DNA from: Entrophospora sp. SA101
Lineage: Eukaryota; Glomeromycota; Glomeromycetes; Entrophosporales; Entrophosporaceae
NCBI GenBank assembly: GCA_958430865.1
Contig: CAUDNR010004603.1
Location: forward strand, 15,424-29,637
Reading direction: 5' to 3'
Length of the DNA: 14,214 nt
Shown: positions 7,770-14,214 of the stretch, piece by piece
How positions within the stretch are numbered: the stretch's first letter is position 1
Layout of the letters: each line of letters starts with the position of its first letter
The notes under the pieces: generated by a model
Databases searched by the model: none
What the model saw: only the letters and a program-made list of their open reading frames with translations
What the model was told of the DNA's origin: nothing
Translations under genes and position numbers: made by a program

Positions 7770-8020
7770 TTTTGTTTCGTTTAACTATTTGACACCTTTC
7801 GGTGTACCGTCCGAGGATCCTCCACCAGAAAAAACAAAAGCCAGACTCCCTTTTTCTCCAAACAGCACCATTTCTGATGTTCAGACTGCAGGTAGTAATT
7901 GTCCATAAGGGTGCTGTATATACTTATGCATTTTCCTCTGGAACATATTGTTGTCTGCTCATAGCCAATTACCTCGGCTATTTCTGTGTGGGGGGTTGTT
8001 GCTATCATAATATTAAATAG
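7770..8020. pseudogene. Decayed coding-like patch, strand uncertain
   Basis: This patch is clearly less AT-rich than its flanks. On the plus strand a frame with no ATG reads TPFGVPSEDPPPEKTKARLP and continues PFSPNSTISDVQTA before a stop at about 7912; another plus frame (7802-8020) then stays open as a hydrophobic stretch. On the minus strand 75 codons are open (8008-7781), including TEIAEVIGYEQTTI, which faintly resembles a helix-turn-helix. The Pro/Ser-rich plus frame looks more like real protein to me. No family can be named; a frame break near 7895 would explain the plus-strand pattern. A short palindrome ACACC/GGTGT lies at its 5' edge (7791-7804). Confidence 0.35.
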
Positions 8021-8165
8021 TTTTTATTACATGTTATGGTTTAATTTTATTATTTATTAATTTTTGTTTTATGATGTATTTTTATTATTTTATTATATAA
8101 TAATTTAATTTGACAAAGTTAGCGCCAAGTGTAATTCCTAATATTTTGGTGTAAAAAAAGTCAAA

Positions 8166-8346
8166 TCATTTTCAGAATAGTTTTTTCCGTGTGTTTTCTG
8201 TTTTTACATACTTGATACAGAAAATATAGCATTTTTCCGTCATGGAAAACATACAATACTAACACGGGAAAAAATAGATTTCCGTCTATTGAACGTATTC
8301 TGTGTGTTTTCCGTATTAATATTAACATAAAACATACTGAAAATGA
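8166..8346. mobile_element. Candidate small inverted-repeat element
   Basis: TCATTTTCAGAAT at 8166-8178 is inverted as ATACTGAAAATGA at 8334-8346 (12 of 13 match). The interior repeats TTTTCCGT/TTTTCTGT words on both strands. No target duplication is visible, so this may be a very old MITE or chance in low-complexity DNA. Confidence 0.3.
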
Positions 8347-8358
8347 ACTGTTTTTCAA

Positions 8359-8402
8359 CTAGTGATGTCAGCCAGTAAAAAAACCTTGGCCAGCTAAAAC
8401 TT
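8359..8402 (+). repeat. CTAGTGATG-headed dispersed repeat, copy 1
   Basis: It starts CTAGTGATGTCAGCC and continues AACCTTGGCCAGCTAA. The same 45-bp block recurs in the same orientation at 10524-10568 with about six differences. The copies share a sharp left edge and diverge after about 45 bp, as expected for ends of a transposable element whose class I cannot name. Confidence 0.7.
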
Positions 8403-8429
8403 GGATAAAAATTTTCATCAAGTAATTTA

Positions 8430-8522
8430 TCAAATAATATCACTAAAAATAATCATATGCATGCGGTTGTAAACATTAAATACATCTGGCCTATCTTCTC
8501 GGCTTGGTAGATATTTATCCAC
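8430..8522 (-). pseudogene. Short coding-like fragment
   Basis: On the minus strand about 30 codons are open to a TGA at 8430-8432 and read DKYLPSREDRPDVFNVYNRM in the middle, more protein-like than chance AT-rich DNA. A stop precedes it, with a weak AG at its start. No family recognised; probably an exon relic. Confidence 0.25.
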
Positions 8523-8599
8523 TCAATTTTTTCTTTTTCTAGTTTGTTCGACTATTTCTTAAGTAAAGTAATTGTTGATGGTTTTCACGACATGTCGAT

Positions 8600-9560
8600 T
8601 TTTTTGATTACTTTTCAACTATAAAATTTTACTAACTTTTATTTGTCTAAATGTATTTTCAAGATTTTTTAAATTTTTACATATTAAAATTCAAATTATA
8701 AGAAATTACTATTCCAAATAACAACTTGCTATGGTGTGCAAATCCTTTAACCGCAATTCTTGCAAGTGACACGATTTTCACTTTATCTTGGTTTTGTTGC
8801 AGTATGCCCATATTATAAGTTAACTTTTGCAACACACAATAAACTTTTATTAAATTCGGTGTTTTTTCTGTTTATATTAATATTAATAAATATACATTTC
8901 CATGTTTTTTCCATAAATATAAATGTATCATGTTCACAGAATCTATGGTTCTGTTTTCATAAAAAATCGAGGCTTCACTGATACGCATTTAATTAATAAA
9001 ATGGATAAAGTTCGTATAAATTGTTGAATAAAGAATAAATTTCAAGTAGTCTACTAAAGATGGCTCTTCGATTAATTGCGACAGTTGTAACTAATTACAG
9101 CATATGAAAATTGAATTGCAGTTGCAGTTGCAGTTGCAGCATATGAAAATTTAATGACAGCTAATTGCGGTTCCCGTCTTTAAATGTTGCTAACATGATA
9201 AAATGGTGATTTTTGAAAGATTATGGATTAGCAATGTACATACAGCAACATGAAAATTTGTACGTGCTATATCACCATCGTGATTTGACAGCTTTGAGTT
9301 AATCACCAGTCCATGTTCTGTTTGAAGTTTTCCATATTTCTGAATACAATTTGTAATTGACTTGAAAGTAATGTACAGTATTAAGACTTGACTAGAAATT
9401 TTTTTTTTAGATTGAAAGCATAAATAAATAGAAACCTTACTGCAGGCTGGTTTGCATGCTCCCTTTCTAAAATATATAGAAAAAATTAAATTGGTGATTT
9501 AAGACAATGAAAAGAACAGTAGTCATAATAATAATATAAATAATATTATAATAATTCGAT
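8600..9560. other. Intergenic DNA with repeat traces
   Basis: Bases 8756-8813 resemble 149-204, sharing GGTTTTGTTGCAG. The 73-codon ORF 8760-8981 begins in that repeat and is not convincing. The tandem TTGCAG patch lies at 9098-9151. The rest shows nothing I can name. Confidence 0.45.
9098..9151 (+). repeat. (TTGCAG)4 microsatellite within a 39-bp direct repeat
   Basis: CAGCATATGAAAATT occurs at 9098-9112 and again at 9137-9151. Four perfect TTGCAG units (9116-9139) lie between and lead into the second copy, consistent with local slippage or duplication. Confidence 0.85.
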
Positions 9561-9820
9561 TGTCACATAACAATCTTTCTGATCGTACACCACCAGATCT
9601 AAAAAAAGGTGATTAATAATTAATAGTATCAGCTAGAATTTTTGATGATGTTGGATTTTCTACCTATTTTCTAAAAATAATTAATTAATAATAAAAATAT
9701 GGTCGCGTAACAATTCTTTCTTATCGTAAACCACCAGATCTAAAAAAAGTGATTAATAATTAGTAGTATAATTGTTATTAGAGGAATAAAATATGGTCAC
9801 ATAACAATTCTTTCTTATTT
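9561..9820 (+). repeat. Cluster of three imperfect direct repeats
   Basis: Copy A (9561-9630) and copy B (9701-9770) share CACCAGATCTAAAAAAA and GTGATTAATAATTA with conserved order. A partial copy C at 9795-9820 keeps only the GGTCACATAACAATTCTTTC start. The spacings are 140 and 94 bp. No coding content is seen. Confidence 0.8.
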
Positions 9821-10523
9821 CGTTTAATAATAATATAAAAATAGATACAAAAGTAAATATTGGAAAAAAAATATATTACAATATACTTGGGTTTATAAAC
9901 TATTTTTTTGTGAATCTCTCTAAAACTAATTAATCAACACTGGATGAGATCTACAAAGCTTGGAAAACAAGTTTTGTAAAATATACTTGATGAGTGTTTT
10001 ATCTAGTTGTATGATAGGCAAGTTTTATTATTATTTCTATTTGAAAATGCCATATAAGGATTTAAAATTCAAAACGCATTTATCATATATTTTGTATCCC
10101 ACTAGTACTTGATCGAATTGAGTGATTTTAGATTTAAAAGAAAACCTGGATCATATTGCGCATAAATATTCAAAACTTATTTATAGTTAATGTTATTTAA
10201 TATTGATTTTAAATTACAATTCGTTGACGCATTTTAATAATATTATTAAATATATCTTTACATTTCTCTTCTCCTTTTTTGACAATTTGTATATTATTGT
10301 TGCTTGCTCATATTATCTAATTATTTTAATTGTTATTATTTATGTAGGAATAAAAATGTAAAAGAAAACTTTAAATTGTATAAATATTATAAATATTCAT
10401 AACAATATAATTATTTACATTTATTTCTACTTGTACTTGCAATTGGACGCGTCAAACAAAATAAAATTTTACAATTATGCAGATCATTTAATACTATTTT
10501 ATATATATACACAAAATGTCGTG
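9821..10523. other. AT-rich intergenic region
   Basis: About 700 bases without any ORF, inverted repeat or recognisable element that I can support. Confidence 0.5.
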
Positions 10524-10568
10524 CTAGTGATGTTAGCCGATAGAAAAACCTTGGCCGGCTAAGAACTT
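10524..10568 (+). repeat. CTAGTGATG-headed dispersed repeat, copy 2
   Basis: This is the second copy of the block at 8359-8402. Here TTAGCCG (10533-10539) and CGGCTAA (10556-10562) form a perfect 7-bp stem, which is weakened in copy 1. The sequence diverges after ACTT at 10568. Confidence 0.7.
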
Positions 10569-10697
10569 AATAAATCCCAGTTGATGAAAAACCTTTCAGA
10601 TGGTACTAAGCTTGCCGGTATTATTGTTACTACTACTATTGTTATTATTGTTGCTATTATTTACTAATATCTCGCCTTCAATGGTTCAAATTATTTG

Positions 10698-10763
10698 TTT
10701 TATTCGTGATAAATTTGAGTATTCGAATTACATTGAAAATTTTATTCGAATAAACGAATAAAA
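10698..10763. repeat. Inverted repeat in ATTCGAAT-rich DNA
   Basis: TTTTATTCGT at 10698-10707 is exactly inverted as ACGAATAAAA at 10754-10763. Between and after lie several ATTCGAAT palindromes. A TTA/TTG trinucleotide-rich tract precedes it (10616-10660). Confidence 0.6.
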
Positions 10764-10895
10764 CGAATGATAATAATTCGAATTAAAATAAGTATTAGTA
10801 CTACGAATAGAAACTATGACTTTTATCCTGCTATGATGTATTGTATTTTGTTTTTTGAGCAAATGTATGATTTTTTTGTCATTCTAAGTAATGTA

Positions 10896-11350
10896 CAGTG
10901 CAAATCACTTAGTCCCACAACTTTTTATTGGTCGTGTAGATTTTCAAATTCTCCAAAAATGGAAATGCAACACCCAAAAATAAATCGTGTATTTGAAGCC
11001 AAGACCTTCCTCTGCAAAATCACGATTTCATCTCATTGGTATGTCATGTTGTTGTGGAGAATTTGAGCTTCAAAGTTGCACAAGTTTACCGAATTTACTA
11101 TGTTTTAGCCCTGAAATGGCGTGTTACACACAAAAAAGTTAATATCAAAAATAGGCGAATTGAAACAAAATAAAAATAAAATTTTTTTTTATCTTGCTGA
11201 TCTTTTATCACGTGAATTTCCCAGACATGAATCAAAAACAACAAACAAAAATCATGTGACCATAAAATTTTTATTGCATTTTTGATCGGGAATTTTTCCC
11301 AAAATTGGCAGTGTGGCGCAGAAAGTTGTGGGACTAAGTGACTTGCACTA
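10896..11350. mobile_element. Tc1/mariner-type MITE, 455 bp, TA target duplication
   Basis: The left end reads CAGTGCAAATCACTTAGTCC and the right end, on the other strand, TAGTGCAAGTCACTTAGTCC; both continue CACAACTTT, giving 29-bp TIRs with two differences. TA dinucleotides flank both ends (10894-10895 and 11351-11352), the target site of Tc1/mariner elements. The interior has no transposase. The ORFs 10767-11066 (+) and 11367-11098 (-) run across the element ends and are not genes. Close TIR identity suggests fairly recent mobilisation by an autonomous relative elsewhere. Confidence 0.9.
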
Positions 11351-11352
11351 TA

Positions 11353-11935
11353 CCAGTTTTTTTTCACATATGCACCTTTTTCTATTTAAAACAATTGTAA
11401 ATTAATTGTTATACTGCATAAATTATTGAATGTCACATTCGTCACATTGGATCTGCAACAGTGTCCATTATTACTATGCTGATAATTGCATATTGGAATC
11501 TGTCAACTGGAGCATGGTAGAATTATCATTTTGTGTTGTGTAACATCAGAAGATCATATTTAATTATTCATTTTAAATATTATCATTTATTACTATATAT
11601 AAAAGGAAATAATATCAACATCAATTGATTTAATTTTGGAAAAGGTATTATAATTTTTTAATAAAATTACTAATACTTACCTCCAAAAATAATTCATAAA
11701 ATGTTGTTGAGGAAATGCCACCTGCATTTAGTTCAGCAATTAATCTAAATTCATGCATGTAAAGGTTCATGTTTTGCTAAGTAAACATGGGTTTAATTGA
11801 TCTATTTACTCAGCATTTAACCTCTTTTAAAATGTACAAGTTTTCCCCCATGTTTACCAAGCTGTATTTTTTCATTTTATTTATCATATTTATCTAATAA
11901 TAAGAAATAAACAGATGCCCTATAGAAAATTTGCA
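11353..11935. other. Intergenic DNA between two elements
   Basis: No supported gene. An imperfect inverted repeat lies at 11776-11862. On the minus strand around 11450-11510 there is a short open stretch bounded by stops, too weak to call. Confidence 0.45.
11776..11862. repeat. Inverted repeat, 16-base arms
   Basis: GCTAAGTAAACATGGG at 11776-11791 pairs with CCCATGTTTACCAAGC at 11847-11862 (14 of 16), with a 55-base spacer. It could be the remains of a small element or a foldable transcript; no flanking duplication is seen. Confidence 0.6.
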
Positions 11936-11943
11936 CAGACCTG
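11936..11943 (+). repeat. Target site duplication, left copy (CAGACCTG)
   Basis: An exact 8-bp match to 12704-12711, directly abutting the left end of the 760-bp element. Confidence 0.8.
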
Positions 11944-12703
11944 GACACTTTACCAACACCCACTTTACTGACAAGACACTTCACTGGCACCCACTTTACC
12001 AACAGGACACTTTACCAACAGGACATTTTACCAAAAAGACACTTTGCCAACAGGACAATTTACCGACAAGTATTGTGTTAACAATTTGCCAAGGACTGTG
12101 TGAAGACCTGGATAACTAGCTAAAAATTTGGTTTTTTACAACAAGTTAAATCAACCGTTAATTAACTAATAACACCACTTATTATCCTTACTTTGCATCA
12201 AAAATAAGTTCATAAAAATACAATATAGATACATGTGTAATATATATTTTTTTTGTCTGACGAAATTGATAAAAATTGCATATTCATGTTATTTTTTTAT
12301 TAAATTTATTTATCAATCATTTACAAAAACTTTTATTGTGACACAATTATTTTTATTTTTTATACACAAAAAAAAATTTTTTAAAAAATAACAAAAAAAA
12401 ATTTTAAAATGAAATATTATGAGCAATGCCCCGAAGAAACTTTATAGTTGATCTAATGTTACAGTCATTTAATACTGTTTGAATCTGTATTTCATGATTA
12501 CGATCTTGTGGTTTCTGTGGGGGTTGTGGTGTTCCTTGCAAGACCATTTCTATGTCAAGTTTGGCTTTACTTAGATTGTCAGTAAAGTGTCCTGTCAGTA
12601 AAGTATCTTGTTGGTAAAGTGTCCTGTTGGTAAAGTGTCCTGTTGGTAAAGTGTGTGTTGGTAAAGTGTCCTGTCAGTAAAGTGGGTGTTGGGTAAAGTG
12701 TCC
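11944..12703. mobile_element. 760-bp inverted-repeat element with 16-bp-unit arms and 8-bp TSD
   Basis: Left arm 11944-12069 and right arm 12577-12703 are inverted copies. They begin GACACTTTACCAACACCC and, on the other strand, GGACACTTTACCCAACACCC. Each arm is an array of about eight units of GGACACTTTACCAACA (16 bp) with variants such as ACTTTACTGACA. The element is flanked by CAGACCTG on both sides (11936-11943, 12704-12711). An 8-bp duplication is typical of hAT and a few other DNA transposon superfamilies, but the termini are not the usual hAT CAGNG, so the superfamily is unsettled; the repetitive arms recall foldback elements. The middle is AT-rich on the left (12120-12400) and carries a small minus-strand ORF (12404-12547). 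The plus-strand ORF 11931-12119 is only a translation of the left arm. No transposase is present. Confidence 0.85.
12404..12547 (-). CDS. Small ORF carried inside the inverted-repeat element
   Basis: On the minus strand an ATG at 12547 opens 47 codons to a TAA at 12404. The peptide starts MVLQGTPQPPQKPQDRNHEI and ends FLRGIAHNISF, with balanced amino acids and a Pro/Gln-rich beginning, unlike its AT-rich surroundings. The frame stays open upstream through NLSKAKLDIE into the right arm repeat. It could be the 3' exon of an ancestral transposase, a captured host exon, or a small peptide gene. No family recognised. Confidence 0.45.
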   Translation of the reverse strand: MVLQGTPQPPQKPQDRNHEIQIQTVLNDCNIRSTIKFLRGIAHNISF

Positions 12704-12711
12704 CAGACCTG
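12704..12711 (+). repeat. Target site duplication, right copy (CAGACCTG)
   Basis: An exact match of 11936-11943 immediately after the right terminus of the element. Confidence 0.8.
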
Positions 12712-13025
12712 ATTTAAATTGGCTAATCATCATTAATAATCAAAATGAGAAAAGACACAAACAATAAATGAAATAATAACAAGTTAATAAAAAATTGACC
12801 ACCTTTACCAATGAAATTTTCCACACATTGTTGATCATAAACAGAAAATGTTATTATTGCCATAACAAATCATGTGTAGTGATTCATATTTTGTTTACTT
12901 TTTATAGACATAAAATTTACTTAATTTATTTGAGATAATCATTATTATTTATTATTATGTTCAAAATATCTTCTGAATAGTGTAAGATATGTTCGAGTGG
13001 ATTATCTGCTTACTTTTAATCTTAG
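12712..13025. other. Spacer, possibly containing an intron
   Basis: No complete gene is seen. CTTTTAATCTTAG ending at 13025 is a good splice acceptor for the coding signal that follows, so part of this stretch may be intron. A GTAAGA donor-like site lies at 12982. Confidence 0.4.
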
Positions 13026-13333
13026 CAAGCCTCACTATCAAGGAAGGCCAGGGAAGTGAATATATAATTGCTTGAATAGTGCTAAAAAGCTACATTATCT
13101 TGCTTTCTATATCACTTGCCTAGGCACCTTTCTTAACAATCTCAGACTGGGTTGATATATGTGAACAGAGTCTTCAATTACCAAAAGGTAAACCTAGTGA
13201 CAAAACACTAGAACCCTATCAAATTTTGATGAATTTATCTCTAACTGGATTTTCACCACAGCCTATAGCTTATAGCTATCCGAGGCTCCTTAGTACATTT
13301 AAACTAGGATTTAACCTCTCAATCCAAGAGTGA
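13026..13333 (+). CDS. Probable two-exon 3' end of an unknown gene
   Basis: After the TAG acceptor at 13122-13123, 69 codons are open to a TGA at 13331-13333. They read APFLTISDWVDICEQSLQLP and later QPIAYSYPRLLSTFKLGF, ending NLSIQE, with strongly protein-like composition. Upstream, a 30-base segment 13026-13055 follows a CTTTTAATCTTAG acceptor and encodes QASLSRKARE. The 68-base sequence between (13056-13123, GTGAAT...CCTAG, with a TGCTAAA branch-like site) would join the two in phase 0. The exact upstream exon structure is not resolved. Alternative upstream frames (an ATG at 12989 with a signal-peptide-like MFEWIICLLLILASL) do not join in phase. No family recognised. Could also be a fragment in a repeat. 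Confidence 0.5.
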
Positions 13334-13350
13334 AGAAATATACACAATTT

Positions 13351-13370
13351 AATTAAGGTGTCCCTTAATT
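13351..13370. repeat. 8-bp palindrome hairpin
   Basis: AATTAAGG and CCTTAATT form a perfect stem around the loop TGTC, just after the stop of the preceding ORF. Its role, if any, is unknown. Confidence 0.7.
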
Positions 13371-14214
13371 AGGATATGTAAATAAATAAATAATTAAGGT
13401 AAAGGGTATAGCAAGATTGTTTGTCTTCAATATTATATTTATTTTAAGTTTTATTATTCAAGGTAATTGTTATGTGAGGAAGATTGCTACCAGAGGAAAA
13501 TGATTCTCTATCTTGCCTCTCAAACTCCTTTCTTTTATACATTATTCAAAAGTGCTTACTTTTGATTACATTCTGTAGAATTAATAATTAGATGTTATAC
13601 TAATTTCTACTTTTGATACAAAAGAGTCTGAAACTTGGCAGAACCTTCTGAAATGACCTTATGACTTTGCTTATTAACCAATGTTGGGGCATTAATGTGA
13701 AATTACCGCTGCCTGCAGTTACCACAATCAATAATATAATATTAATAATTAAAAATATAAATAATTAAATAATAAAATAATACAAAATAAGGATATTTAA
13801 ATTTATAATGTTTTTCTATTATTCGATTGGTATGTAATAAGAATCCATATTATCGATCTATTTTAACTGTGTTATCTTATTATTATCATAATTCTTCATG
13901 TGTTACATTCTGTGTAACTCCCGATTTTTACTATCTTACAATAGATTATAACAATAAGATTAATTATAGTTTATTTATATTTTTATTATTTATATATTAT
14001 TATGTATTTTTAACATAAAAAGAATTATCCTCTAAGAAATAAAGGCAATTTGTATTTTTACAATAATTAAAGCACCTGTTCAAAAATACTTATAATTTAT
14101 CTTGTTGAAAAGTAACTTACAATCATAGAAAAATTATATAATCAATTTTTGAAACTTAAAAATTAATTTATATATAATGATTATTACATTAAGGTAAATA
14201 ACTTTATTTGTAAA
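13371..14214. other. AT-rich tail with possible LTR-like patch
   Basis: Bases 13430-13728 are less AT-rich. Read on the minus strand they start TGTGGTAACTGCAG, carry TATAAAAG at about 13540, and then AATAAA-type words near 13435-13460, an order seen in long terminal repeats. No end partner, primer site or flanking duplication was found. A 32-codon minus ORF (MYKRKEFERQDRESF...) also starts at that TATA word, so a gene relic is an alternative. From 13735 to the end the sequence is A/T-rich with no supported gene; the 63-codon ORF 13827-14018 is not convincing. Confidence 0.35.

Noticed and set aside
9098..9151. CRISPR-like array
   Set aside because: It is a hexamer microsatellite with one flanking duplication, with no repeat-spacer structure.
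8359..10568. LTR pair flanking an internal region
   Set aside because: The matching blocks are only about 45 bp, and no retrotransposon coding sequence lies between them.
10767..11367. ORFs of 99 and 89 codons around the Tc1-type MITE
   Set aside because: Both cross the element ends and resemble no transposase.
11936..11944. CAGACCTGG as part of the terminal inverted repeat
   Set aside because: At both borders CAGACCTG is in direct, not inverted, orientation, so it is better read as the target duplication.
11931..12119. 62-codon ORF with GHFTN/TLPTGHFT repeats
   Set aside because: It is a translation of the 16-bp arm units of the inverted-repeat element and crosses its border and target duplication.

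Overview
The window looks like nuclear DNA of an AT-rich, transposon-laden eukaryote. By eye it is about three-quarters A+T. Genes have short GT-AG introns (GTAAGT donors), there is no bacterial operon layout or ribosome-binding-site pattern, and non-coding DNA is full of short transposon relics. The low-complexity Gln-rich/coiled-coil protein and a predicted protein of a type I recall as abundant in arbuscular mycorrhizal fungi make a Rhizophagus-like Glomeromycotina genome my best guess. This is inference from composition and recall, with no database search.

Layout. 1-547: AT-rich upstream DNA holding one copy of a dispersed segment. 548-2266: an intronless 572-codon gene for a Gln-rich then coiled-coil protein. 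2267-3438: non-coding, with two strong neighbouring hairpins at 2535-2636. 3439-3561: a tentative small minus-strand ORF. 3650-3835: a cluster of pogo-like inverted termini. 4340-4600: a decayed partial copy of the Gln-rich/coiled-coil gene. 4722-4982: an unexplained minus-strand ORF. 5286-5440: a likely acidic terminal exon. 5651-7377: the best multi-exon gene here, five exons with an acidic N-terminal part and a possible restriction-endonuclease-like core, but with two apparent frame breaks. 7770-8020: a decayed coding-like patch.

8020-10895 is mostly repeats: a candidate small MITE, two copies of a CTAGTGATG-headed repeat, a tandem (TTGCAG)n patch and a direct-repeat cluster. 10896-11350 is a clear Tc1/mariner-type MITE with TA target duplications. 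11944-12703 is the most striking structure: a 760-bp element with an 8-bp target duplication (CAGACCTG) whose inverted arms are arrays of a 16-bp unit, enclosing a small minus-strand ORF. 13026-13333 holds a likely two-exon 3' end of an unknown gene that ATG-based ORF calling would miss. The rest to 14214 is AT-rich, with a possible LTR-like patch.

I see no operon or obvious joint pathway. The genes appear to be independent lineage-expanded or decaying families between transposon remnants. No tRNA, rRNA or CRISPR was seen.
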